Below are positions 46,792 to 57,938 of a DNA stretch of 64,000 nucleotides, piece by piece. The stretch comes from Blakeslea trispora (Eukaryota; Mucoromycota; Mucoromycetes; Mucorales; Choanephoraceae). Every line of letters begins with the position of its first letter. The stretch's first letter is position 1. Where the stretch lies: assembly GCA_025331445.1 (NCBI GenBank), contig JAIWNE010000095.1:1-64000 (forward strand), written 5' to 3'. A program made the translations under genes and the position numbers. The notes below the pieces were generated by a model, which was given only the letters and a program-made list of their open reading frames with translations, searched no databases and was not told the origin of the DNA.

Positions 46792-48383
46792 ATGGTAGCA
46801 GGAGCGCGACGATGTCCTTGTCTTTTAATCCAAATCATTATTGGTATCAATATCTTGTTTGGTTTGCTTTATCTTATTAAACGTAAAGATAGCGCCGAAT
46901 CAAGTATAAATGATATTCTCCAGACTTTGCAGCAATTGCAGGCCAAGGACAAACCAGTATTTGATCCTAATTTCACAAAGCAGCCTAGCTCATACACAAT
47001 TAGACCACCTAATATGAACTACGAAATGGAGGTAAAGCTGCCGAAGCCAACCAACACAACAGAAAGACAGGCAGCAGCCTTTATTGTGCTGGTTCGAAAT
47101 TCAGAGCTTGCTGGGATGCTTCAATCAATGAAAGATGTTGGTATGTTTTCTCATAAAAGCGAATGGTAAAAAAAAACTTGCTGCTGATTATAATGATTAA
47201 TTAGAGGAACGATTCAATAGCAAATTCAACTATCCTTGGGTATTTTTAAATGAGGAACCTTTTACTGAAGATTTTGTTTCGTATACTACAAAAGCCTCGT
47301 CTGGAAAAACTCATTATGGTCTAGTAGAAGAGTCTATGTGGGGATACCCTGAATGGATAGACCAGACACATGCTGCTAAACAACGTGAGAATATGAAGGG
47401 CTTACCGTATGGCGCAAGTGAGAGCTATCGTCATATGTGTCGATTTCAGAGGTACCTTGTACGCAAAAAAAAAAAAACATTCAAGAAAATGTACTAACCG
47501 ACTTGCTATCTAGTGGCTTCTTTTGGAGACATCCGTTGGTCTTGAGCTTGAATTTGGAATACTATTGGCGGGTTGAACCTGATGTCCGCTACTTTTGCGA
47601 TTTGGATTATGATCCATTCCTTTATATGAAACAAAACAAAAAGAAATATGGTAATTGGGTTCAGAAAAAAACAATATGGCAAGTTTTCTGACTCCTTTAT
47701 TAATATCAAACAGGTTTTAACATTTCTTTTAAGGAGCATCAGGGTACCATTCCTAATCTCTGGAAGACTGTCAAGCGCTTTGCCAAGGAATCAACAGAAA
47801 AAGGCAAGATCTACTTCCCGCTCAAGATAACAGATACAATCTTTAAATTCTTATCAAACGATGATGGCTCAAGCTACAATGGCTGTCACTTCTGGACTAA
47901 TTTTGAAATTGCTCGACTTGATTTGTGGCATACCGAGGCTTACAAAGAATTTTTTGATTTTCTTGATAAAGATGGTGGCTTCTTTTATGAAAGGTAATGC
48001 GCAAGTAGACATGAAAAGAAAGCAATAAAGTCTAACTGTGTTTCTCATTTTGCTCAGATGGGGAGATGCACCTGTACATTCTATATTTGCCTCGCTTTAT
48101 CTTCATCAAAACGAAGTCCATTTCTTTAATGATATAGGCTACAAACATAGCATCTATCAACATTGTCCAGCTGAGGAAAGCCTAGTCCGTAGATGTTCAT
48201 GCGATCCTAGAGACAGCTTAGGTATGTGCAATTTCAATCATGTCAAACATGTGTATTTAACTTTTTTTTTTCTTTCCAAAAGATTTCAGCGATAGAATGA
48301 GTTGTCTTACAGAATATATGGAAGCGAGAAGTTATGATCCTGTTTCGGACAAGAGAACTGTCAATGATATACTTTTAAAGTGA
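46792..48383 (+). CDS. GT15 alpha-1,2-mannosyltransferase, copy 3
   Basis: Six exons: 46792-47140, 47205-47451, 47514-47650, 47714-47993, 48058-48221 and 48283-48383; 426 codons (425 residues). Start [20 protein letters not shown] with a membrane anchor near residues 9-25. The domain has [74 protein letters not shown] and [14 protein letters not shown]. It is closest in motif text to copy 1 (shared SESYRHMCR and HYGLV segments). It starts 396 bp from copy 2 in divergent orientation. Its first two introns are where copy 1 has none, so the copies are not recent duplicates. Confidence 0.94.
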
Positions 48384-48410
48384 TGACAGAAATAAAGAGA
48401 GTACTGTTCT

Positions 48411-49154
48411 TTATTTGAGTATGTTAATCAATCTCCATAGAAGATGGCAATGTGTGTGTTGTAGGGTTATTGAGGATCTATATCGATAGATATGAGCTTT
48501 TGTTGCAACTTTATGTTTATGAACCAAACTAACCTCTACATGTCGCCTTGCGTTTCCTGCACTTTTAGAGCTAAAGTATTTTTCAAGAGCTAATCTATCT
48601 CTAGGATCGCTAAGTCTATCGATAGTATAGCTTGTGTCAATAACAAGAAACATGACAATCTTAATTCTTGAATAGAGACGTCTTACTCTGACTGTGATAA
48701 TACAAAATCAGGTATACGCGGCTTTCTATCGCCAGGCGTCCATACAAGTGGCAGTCCATTTTCTACAATGGCCGTCTTTCCATGATCATCTGTATATACG
48801 ACATGGCTAGCGTCTATAATTTCGGCATCGTCTTCTTCATCGTTGTCAAGAAACTGATCCATGTTATTGATGTGAACGACATTCTTATTGCTTGGAGGCA
48901 ACGAGTATTGCATGATACCATACTGCTGGTAGTTTGCCTGATGTTGTTGCTCTTGTAATTGGTGTCTGTATGGTCAGATAACAATGTTAGATGTCTTCTT
49001 CAAGTACTTACTGTATTGAATCTAATGTCATGGCAGCCATATCTTTTGCAAAACTCTCTTCTGAGATAAACTTTTTTCGTGTTAGACCAAATGGTGAGGT
49101 CTCTTGATCATCAGTTGAGGGTCGTTTTTTGTGTGTGATAGGATATGAATACAT
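48411..49154 (-). CDS. small acidic orphan protein
   Basis: ATG 49154 (MYSYPITHKKRPSTDDQETS) opens an exon ending near 49013 at a GTAAGT donor. The next exon gives QHQLQEQQHQANYQQYG, then a conserved-looking acidic block (DNDEEDDAEIIDASHVVYTD) and LVWTPGDRKPRIPDFVLSQS. The frame either stops at 48683 or splices at GTAAGA into a third exon (LSDPRDRLALEKYFSSKSAG) that runs to 48411, 27 bp from the stop of the convergent mannosyltransferase. I favour the spliced version because the third exon begins in phase. I do not recognise the family; the product looks cytosolic or nuclear. Confidence 0.55.
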
Positions 49155-49261
49155 GCTGTTTATTGTATGCTTAATGTTTTGGAATAATAAGAGAAAAAAA
49201 AAAGAAAGAGAAAATGCTAGATTTCTCTCAAAATATGCAAAATAAATTGACCAATCAAATG

Positions 49262-49962
49262 CTATGCTTTTGTTTCATCTGCACAACCACAAGGATATTT
49301 AGATTCGATTTCAGCACAGTCAAATATAGGCTTATTCAATCGTTCATTAACTTTGTTATGCATAGCACATAACCATTGAGTGGCTGCAAAGCGAGATGAT
49401 GTCTGTGGTGGGTAAGTGGTAATCAACTTGTTGAAATGACGAGCACTGATTTGATTAAGTCGAACAAGTTTAGCTAAACATCAACCTGTGCTTTATCTGT
49501 ATACATATACATTACCAGTCACCACAAGGATAGAGTGTAGAGAACAGCATCATAAAATCGTGCAACGACTTTCTCTCATTGTCTGATGGTTTTTCTGGAA
49601 AACGTCCTACCATCGTATGAAGGAACTTGACCACAAAGTTACTTTTTTCGATCGACTGAAAAATGTTTGTAATGAACAAGTACCTTCCAAGTAGCTCTTC
49701 CTAATTCTGCCCTATACATACGTAATGCGCGCATAAGCCTATCCGTCCTCACTGACTTGTTATCGTTCTACCTTTGAGTTTGGTTCCCCATGGAGGACAT
49801 AATTACTTTGCTATAGTCTGCTTCAACGTTGTCTTTTATGATAGGCTCTTCTACCATATTGTGTCTTGTAGGATCTATTTGTCTATAAAACAAGAACAAG
49901 ATGGAAAGACCAAACAGGAAGACAGCGCCTACTGAAAGCACAAGGTTTTGCTTCTTCAACAT
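49262..49962 (-). CDS. ERV2: ER FAD-linked sulfhydryl oxidase Erv2-like
   Basis: Starts at ATG 49962 (MLKKQNLVLSVGAVFLFGLS), which gives an N-terminal signal anchor, as in Erv2 rather than cytosolic Erv1. Exons splice through RAELGRATWK, then FLHTMVGRFPEKPSDNERKS, then LYPCGD|CARHFNKLI; the redox-active CxxC is split by the intron whose acceptor is the AATCAG before TGCTCG. The C-terminal part QTSSRFAATQWLCAMHNKVN and NKPIFDCAEIE carries the FAD-binding HN.VN signature, and CGCADETKA ends the protein. Erv2 makes disulphides in the ER lumen. Nearer AG dinucleotides for the same acceptor give wrong frames or long insertions, so automatic annotation may err here. Confidence 0.88.
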
Positions 49963-50209
49963 TTCCAACAAAAAGAGAAAAGAAAAGATACGTATCGGTT
50001 CTTAAAGGAAGAATTTAAGAATAAGAGAAAGAAATGCTGTATGTCTGATTGGACAGTCAGGGAGCTTCCATAAAAGGAACCCACACCATATTGTATTTTT
50101 CAGCAATTAATTTTTTTTTAGGGGAACAAGTCCGGTTTTATTTAAAGTCCTTTAAATGTCAGCAGATGGAAGAAAAAGACTGGATATATAAAGTTAAGAG
50201 TAAAAGAGG

Positions 50210-50590
50210 AACGAATGAAGTCTAGAGTATTCAAATGTAGCGTTGGTAGTCAAGGAAGTGGAGGGGTCGAGTGATAGTGCTCATGGCGGCGGATGGAGAG
50301 AAGGGAGTGTCCTGAAAGACGGAGCGCCAGTGGGTTTGCCAAATACCCCAGAGAGTACAAGCAAAGATCTGTTCATGTGAGAAAGAAGAGAGAGGTAGAG
50401 AGGAGTCGCGGATGAGAGTGACAGGAAGGAATTGTTAGATGTAGCAGAGGATATGAGGGACATCAGAGGGGACAAAGGGGATGAAGGGATGGACGCATGT
50501 AGTGAGAATTGTCAGCCAAATCGAAGCCTTGGCCGGGCAGAGGAAGAGGAAGAGGAAGAACAGATGTGGCAGAGGGGAGAGGAAATCTAC
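50210..50590 (-). pseudogene. second LINE zf-RVT-like 3' relic
   Basis: In minus-strand frames this segment contains CHIC followed by a Ser-rich stretch and then FACTLWGIWQTHWRSVFQDT, closely paralleling the AATLRAIWCAHWAFMLQDIP tail of the relic at 333-1130. The region is also GC-richer than its flanks. Stop codons and frame changes interrupt it. Confidence 0.5.
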
Positions 50591-52014
50591 TAATTAGATT
50601 GCTACAATCTTATTTTGTATTCTAATTGTCTAAAAGGCAAATGCAAAATTTTTGGGGGCAGAGATCTTTAAGTATTCATCGTTTATTCTTAACGCGAACA
50701 TGACAATACCTTGGATGCAGAACTGCATCTAAAGGTTGACGTTGTGGAATCGTGCGTGTATAATCAACTCTTCTACAGGATACAGGATATTGTACGCTTG
50801 ATAGGAACAGACCTGCTCTGTATACGCGATTTACACAAGAGAATTTCTCCTTCTCTTTTTCTGACAAACTTTAATCTTTAGTGAACTAGATAATGATGGC
50901 TGACACTGTGTGGTTATGCATATACACTCAATTCTATCAATAGAAATTGACTGTCCTCTATTGAAATATTATAACGTATCACCCTCTCATAAAAACGCTG
51001 AAATGCATTCTATGTAGTAACTTATATCTGTACTCTATACAGATTTGTCCTTGCAATACTATCATGACTTAAGCAATTATGGCTAGATCGCTACAATAGC
51101 TTTGCGAAGTTAGAAGTCTACTGGAAGGAGATTTGTAGGGTTAGACTCTCTAGTTTTGTGTCAAGAATATCTTGCTTTAATATCTTTAGTGCAATAAAAA
51201 ATAAAACACGGTTCTGTTGATCCAATTATATATATACATATATATATACATATATGTTTGTAAGTGGGTTCTTGGTAGGATGAAGTTTTGGTTGTGCCTC
51301 TTTCCTGAAATACGGTCAGCGAATCGAATCATTTTCTTTATGGCATAGACTGCTCGAAGTGAGTTTTTGTAAGCTTTGAGTATGATTATGCCAAATACTG
51401 TAAAATTGAATACGATCTATACGGCTAGTGACCATCTACAATTAACAGTAGTTTTATTTGAATTAGTATTATTATTTGACGTCGAGACTGCTTATTGATT
51501 GAACCAAGCTTATCGAAATTAATTGAGACGGTTTGATGCTGATTTTAGACAGTTTGACAATTGAAAGAAATAAGCGTTTATATTGTATGACAAAAAGCAC
51601 AAAAAAGAAACAGACAATATCAAAGAAATATTCAGACTTGATAATTAAACAGCAAAAAAAACAGAGGCAATCTAAAATCACTTGCCTGAAGAACCATAGA
51701 TTTGCTAATTTGCATAAGCTACTTGTTTTCCAATTGTTTCCATGTTTGACAGCGAAGCAAAAAAAAAATCTCTCTCAAAGGCAAGATTGGTTTGAAAGTA
51801 AAACAAGAAGCATATGTCTGCCAAAAACTCTAAGTTTTAGTAGAAGAGATGTGTATACAGCAACAGTTGGATCTGACCCCCCAAGGATGCCTTCATCTGA
51901 GCCCTTATTGGTTGGAGAAATAAGCGGGCACAAGCAAGCAAGTCACGGAATCAAGTTCTTTTTTTTGTTTTTTTCTATTTTTTCAATTCTTTATCACATA
52001 CATATCGACACATA
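50591..52014. other. intergenic, no gene seen
   Basis: AT-rich. It contains a TATATACATATATATATACA microsatellite at about 51228-51256. A 160-codon ORF ending at 52015 is Lys- and Phe-rich at its ends, lacks motifs and overlaps the NOP16 leader, so it is not called. Confidence 0.5.
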
Positions 52015-52780
52015 ATGGGTACCGTTCGCCAAAAGAGAGCTGCTAGAAATACCAACAAGAATACAAGACGTACAGCCGATAGACACAAGAAGAGAGTGAC
52101 TATTCATGTAAGTCATATTTTATAAGATCTTTGTCATCGACCTTGCTCTGATCAAAATATTGCAGGGTAATCCTATTATCAAGAAGAATTGGGATAAAAA
52201 ATTGACATTAAAGCAAAAGTAAGTCAATATCAAGTCTTTCATATATCCTAGAGCCTTCTTAATTGACATCAAATATCTGTGTAGTTATGCAAAGCTTGGT
52301 CTTTTGACCTCGTTAAATGGAGAGACAGGTGGCAAAGAAAAGATGAACCCCGATACACCTGTGGAAGCTGAAGTAGAGACAGAGCCCAAGGATTTGAAGG
52401 ACATGACTGAAGAGGAAATTGAGGAACTCAAAAAGACATTGAATCCCGGTGAAGGTTTGATCCAGCGTGATGATGAAGGCAACATTGTTCGTATTATTGT
52501 GGGTGAAAAGAAGACACACGATGAAATTTTGGATGCTGAAGTACCCAAAGTCGAAGCAAAGACAGATGTAGTGAGACAGTTAGAAGCACATGCTGCTAAT
52601 GCTGTACACCATGAAAAGTATCAATCCGAATATGAACTCGACTGGGTACAGAAGCTGATCAATAAGCATGGTGATGATTACAAGGCTATGTTTTGGGATA
52701 AAGAACTAAATGTATACCAGCAGACTGCAGCACAACTCAAGAAGAAATGTCAAGCTTATCTCCAAAAGAACAAGAAATAA
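52015..52780 (+). CDS. NOP16: nucleolar ribosome biogenesis protein Nop16
   Basis: Exons 52015-52107, 52166-52218 and 52285-52780; 214 codons (213 residues). The product starts MGTVRQKRAARNTNKNTRRT, then GNPIIKKNWDKKLTLKQNYA and LGL, a strong Nop16 signature, and ends with the conserved ELDWVQKLINKHGDDYKAMF and LNVYQQTAAQLKKKC. Nop16 is a component of 66S pre-ribosomes acting in 60S subunit maturation. The convergent CDF gene ends about 110 bp downstream. Confidence 0.95.
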
Positions 52781-52892
52781 GTTGTTTGCTCGAAGTATAT
52801 GCTACATTTTTTTTTTTAATTGCTACATAAACATAGATTTGTATAATTCGAAAAAAAAATCATGTTTTTTCTTTTATTTTGATGGAATTAAA

Positions 52893-54303
52893 TTAAGGAT
52901 TAAATCCAACATCGTTCACAACCCTTCTATGCTCAATTTCGTGTTCTGCACTATAATCGAGATGAACAAACGCTCTTTCTACATTGTCCATTAACTCTAA
53001 TGCATCCTGCAATGCTTCTCCCACATCATGAGCTTCCTTCAAAGGACAATCAGGTGGCAAGATAATATCGACTTCCACTAGCAGGCGATCACCAATGTAA
53101 TATGCTCTCACTGTATCAACAGCTTGAATCTTCTTTGAGAAGCGATAGGCCATATAAGTCAATTGCTTGATATCATCAGTACTGGCTGCTTGACCTGTCA
53201 AACGTCTGATATTCTCAAGCAAGACGCCCATCCATTCATAGATAATATAGACTGAAAGCAGAATGGCACCCAAAGGATCTAACCAATTCCAATTCATGTA
53301 GTTGCCGACAACAGGAAAGAGTGTACTTGAGATAGTAAAGACAACATCGTTTTCATGGTCATAAGCCAGAGCCTCTACGCTGGAGCTGCCCTTGATAGAG
53401 CGACACCAGATCCAAAGAGCGGCCTTGATGGCCACATTAGCACCCAAGATAATCAGAGCTTGCATGCTTAAATCAATTATTTCGGGTGCTGTACCTGAAG
53501 TCAGTTTCTCGATAGAGCTAATGAGTACTTGTGAAAATGATGTTGTGATAATCACGGCAAACACGATGATACCCAATGGCTCCATACGCGACTTGCCTAC
53601 AGGATAGGTATAATAATTCTTTTGACGGATGATACGCACTGTAAAGAAGATGATGGCATTACTGACAATGTCAAGAAAGCTTTCAAAGGCGGAAGCCAAT
53701 AGAGCCATTGAACCTGAGAACCAGGAAAGTACGATTTTAGTAACAAACAGAGCAATATTGGCAAAGAAAGAGAGATTGATAGCTAAATGAATGATCCACA
53801 TAGGTGACTTTTTGTTGTTTGTGTCATCAGGAGAACTAGATCGGCTAGACTGTAAAAGAGGTTGACGGTCGCCAGTGCTGACATCAAGCGGCATTATGTC
53901 ACCATTCTCGTCTTGACCAAGGCCATTTTCAATGTCGCCTGGGATCGAGCCATAAGCAGCTTTGGATAAAGGTGTTTCACCCCGCTTTATTGACTCTATC
54001 ACGCGATCTACTTGCGCATACTTGTCAATCATATCATTTTGATCCTATATAGGATCTGCGTTAGCTTTCCTTTTCTGTGTAACTTGAAAACAACAATGAT
54101 ATTTTTTTTGAACTTTTTTTTTTCTATACCTGATAAAATTCTCGCACCTTTTTGTTGCGATAAGTTTTCAGTTGATCGTCAGAAACGCGAAGTGACTCAA
54201 AGTGAACAGGTGGAGGCAGTGCTTCATTTGCAGCTGTTGTAAGAGACTCCCTGCGTTGAAGGCGCTTGGTGGAGCTACAACTGTCGTCTTGTTCAGATAC
54301 CAT
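52893..54303 (-). CDS. cation diffusion facilitator (Mn-CDF-like) transporter
   Basis: Exons 54303-54130 and 54044-52893, intron 54045-54129; 442 codons (441 residues). Exon 1 supplies MVSEQDDSCSSTKRLQRRES and ends with RNKKVREFYQ, which joins to DQNDMIDKYAQVDRVIES, a motif common to fungal Mn-type CDF proteins. Six membrane helices follow. The first metal site reads SAFESFLDIVSN (ExxxD rather than the usual DxxxD), the second AYDHENDVVFT (DHxxD), and a C-terminal cytosolic domain contains VRAYYIGDRLLVEVDIILP. The family exports Mn, Zn or Fe into the Golgi, vacuole or mitochondria; the substrate here is undecided. Confidence 0.9.
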
Positions 54304-56141
54304 TCAAAAGGAACCTCCAAAAAAAAGTTATGAAAAAAAAAAATTTAAAAAAAAGATGGAGATTGAAAGTTGTTACTGTTTTCAGAATCCTCAGGTTCAT
54401 TTATGCAATTGAGAAGGTCCCTATTCTGTAAAAGGCAATAGGGAGGCACATCTTGAAGAAACAGGAGTAAAATGAAACATCAAGCATGCCCTCTTTGACA
54501 GCAAAGCCACTTGTGTTACAGTTTCATAAGTAACTGTCTTGAACATTATAAGGAAAGAATAATAAAACAACCTGTTTTCTTTTGTCTATCTGTCTATTTC
54601 TTTAGGACTATAGAGAGGGTTATGAAAGAGAAGGAAGGAGGTTAAAGAGGAGAAGTACAATCAAGATTAGATAACATCACTCGTGTACTTTCTGTTACTC
54701 TCATTATGTGGCACAAATTCTCATCCTTGTATTATGTTTGCAGTGACAATAAGGGATAAGCTTTTCTTTCTCCAATCAAACCCATTTTAAGTTGTAGAGA
54801 TTGTGGAACTCCCTATATAAAGCAATAGCAAGCTAGTACATAATTCAGTATCACAGGTAATATTCTACATTCTTATAAATCTAGTAAACACAAGAAATAG
54901 CAAAATCAGAGTATTTCTTTTTTTTGTTTCATTCGCCTTACTTTCAAAGTTAATTAGGTCAAGACATCATAATCAACAAAAGTTTACAAATAGATAAGCT
55001 CATAATATTAACAAGTATTTTACTTTATTGCAACAGAATACAAACACTGCATATATCTCCAGAGATGTGTGTTTGGTTTCAGAAATACGATGAACAAAAT
55101 AAAAAAAACAGTTAGTATAGATAGGCTAATTCATTTGTTTGATAAAATGCTCCTAATACCATGTTAGATATTATGCTTGTTATGTACTGCAATTGAAACA
55201 AACGCTTTTGCTGTTTAAAACAAATCAGCATCCACCTGTAGAGTCGATCTTGTAATAGCTGTTGTCAAACAAATGTATGTCTGTCTGTGACTGAGCTGTA
55301 AGCAACAAGAATGATTGCTCTGTAGTCCGTAGAGAGACAACTTTTAACTTTACAAGCTCAAGCATCTATCTTCAGTTACAAGTTCCTTAAACATCAACCG
55401 ATACCAATTGTCAAGTTGCTTTATGCCATCTCAACACAAATAGTTTATGAGCTGTTTATTTATTGTTTGGTTCGTATTTATATCTTTTGCTGCAACTGAT
55501 CTATTTGCTTTAGCTTATTGTTTTGCTGCAAAATTCTTTTTTTTTCGGAACAAGGGCATAATTACCTAGTTCTCTTTTTAGGCAAGAAAAAGTGTATTTT
55601 TTGACTAATTCTGTCTTTTTGAAATCTGCTGAGAGGCAACGTATATTATTAACAAGATGCGCTTATATTAGTATAAATGGATATGTTTATGCATTGAAAT
55701 CTATGGAATGTTAAAACTTTTCATAAACAAATTTTCTGCAATTCAAGAATCTAAGAGTGCACTATGAACCAACAGTCAAACATGGAAAGCATTACATCTT
55801 CAAGCAGAAGAAGAGTCTCTTTTCTTTTCTATTAATTTTGACTTGAAGAAGTCTCTTGACCAAGAATGGGAAAGGGAACAAACGAAGCAAATAACTTTAT
55901 CTCGATTAGAACATCTAACAAAGTTAATTTTTGGGACCATCGAAGCTTAAAATCAATATTAGGCAAAAAATCAGAGAAGGTGGCTTTTACCATAAAAGGA
56001 CTGAAGAATGCCTTTGCTTTAATGCTCAGCTATCAGTTTCAATCAAAATCAGCTATATAAAGTAGCTTTGTTATTAGGGCTACCTTTATCCTTTCAAAGA
56101 AAAAAAAAGCAAAGTCGAGCTTTATATATATATATTATCGA
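54304..56141. other. long intergenic region, no gene seen
   Basis: About 1.8 kb, AT-rich, with no ORF beyond 65 codons. The 64-codon ORF at 55866-56060 has no motif and no splice context. A TATATATATATAT tract lies at about 56123-56134 just before the next gene. Confidence 0.5.
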
Positions 56142-56857
56142 ATGTTGAAGCTCAGTTCCTTGCTAGTTTTAGTTGCACCCCTCATCCTCGTTGTAGGAAG
56201 TGTCTCCGCTAATGAAGTCAATCTCGAGCGTAGAGCTGAAATGGGTGAAGCCTTGATGGAATACGGCTACAACCCTCCCCGTATCAACCCTGATCATTGT
56301 ACCGGTTTCCGTATCGATTATCCCACTGTTCCTGGTCAAGCATTTGAAATTGACTCCCTCCAACAAGTTAGATGGACTGTTGATGAAGGCATCGAACACA
56401 CTCCCAACATCATTACTCGAATCCGTGTCTTGAACTCCACTCAACACAATCAATATGTAATCGCTGAAAACGTTAGTAAGTACATTATGTACTGATTTAT
56501 TGAGAGTACTTGCTGATTTATCTGTTCTTCTTTATCAAATAAGCTCTTTATGATAATGATGGCATGCTTAACCCTGAAGTCAAGAACGGTCTCATCAACC
56601 AAACTTCTGGATCAGGCTCCATTACTTTCCCTCTCTCAGTTGATGATGTTACTGGTCTTTACCATTATCGTATCATGGTTAACTATGTAGGTGCTGCCGT
56701 TCACTGTGTGTATGAAAGTGTTCCTTTCATGCTCTTGCAAAACCCTTTCAAGAAGTACACTGCTGCTGGTCCTGCTAGACAAATTATTGATCCCACTTAC
56801 ACTGTTTTCAAGACAACTCCCATGGTTTTTGATCAATTCGGTGCTCGTATCAAATAG
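56142..56857 (+). CDS. secreted protein, Kre9/Knh1-like (Ser-Thr-rich GPI-type) family
   Basis: Exons 56142-56475 and 56544-56857; 216 codons (215 residues). A clear signal peptide ([20 protein letters not shown], cut probably after SVSA) precedes an Ig-like module: [20 protein letters not shown] then VRWTVDEG and IITRIRVLN, similar to the N-terminal domain of Kre9/Knh1 cell-wall proteins. The second exon has [20 protein letters not shown] and [13 protein letters not shown]-ending codon preference suggests high expression. There is no GPI tail or Ser/Thr-rich stalk, so it is probably soluble and secreted. Function unknown. Confidence 0.7.
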
Positions 56858-57938
56858 ACTCTTTTCTTTAGATAATAAATTAGAATCTCTTTGGTGTTTT
56901 TTTATTTTACTGAATCAAAAACAAATTCCTGCTTTTATATTATGCAAACCTAATAAGAACATACAATCAAATAACATTCGCAATAATATCCTTGAGAACA
57001 AGGGTACTTTTACTATATCAATCGAGCTACGGATTGGAGCATCATTTATAACAAGATAATGTCCATACTTGTCCATTTGATTCAAAGTTGTCTATAAAAA
57101 GCTTAGACAATGCTCTGTCACTATACTATCGTTATCAGTTTTGCGATCAAGTTCTTTGTTAGAGTATCTATCAATTTAGCTGCAATAGTAGAGAAATCCT
57201 TGTCTATAGAATTTAAAACAAATTGTGTATGCTCTTTCCCAAGGATACAATATCTACTTGGCATTTTCTTTTTCTCAAGAAGGCTTTCGGGATCTTCGTT
57301 AGAACGTTTGACCCATCTCTGTGCTGTTTGGATATAAATATTTGGTTGTCACATAGCAGTAGCACCGATTAAGCATTTGCTAAGAAACAAGTAAAGAAAT
57401 TAGACTTTGTCTTCAACAGAGTAAAGTGTACGGCGCTGCCTATTGCATAATTTCATATCAACATGAATTGCAGTATTAGAAGGTCTTTCCCTAAGGCTCA
57501 TTTATTAGTAATTGGTTTTGACAATTCATTTTTTTTTGATAAAAGAATGACTTCTTGCCATCAATAATATCCATAGGCTCTACACTGTTCTCATCAACGA
57601 TATGTCCTTGTCCGCCTTTATGAAGAAATTGCATATTCATTCTGAATGTTTGTGAATAGGAAGAAAAATTTGTAAAAAGAACTAATCATAAATTGCCTTC
57701 TTCTACTGAAATAAAAGTATCAACACTTTATTGGCTAACTACTAAGCGACAAGTAAAGTTTATGACACGTAAACACGACTTTGCTTTTGGATCAGTCGAC
57801 ACGAACTTTTTTTTTTTGCACCACTTCAAATTCAAAATCAGCGACTTCACTTTCTGAGATATCCAAAAGCGATTTTGACTGAGTTATGCCATGGTGGGAT
57901 TTATACTTTTTTCAAGTAATCTTGAATTCTCTGACAAA
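56858..57938. other. intergenic, no gene seen
   Basis: AT-rich; small ORFs at 56691-57337 partly overlap the preceding gene in another frame and lack motifs. Confidence 0.5.

Noticed and set aside
51533..52015. 160-codon plus-strand ORF before NOP16
   Set aside because: Low-complexity ends, no motif, and it overlaps the NOP16 leader and start.
55866..56060. 64-codon ORF
   Set aside because: No motif, isolated, within chance expectation for this length.
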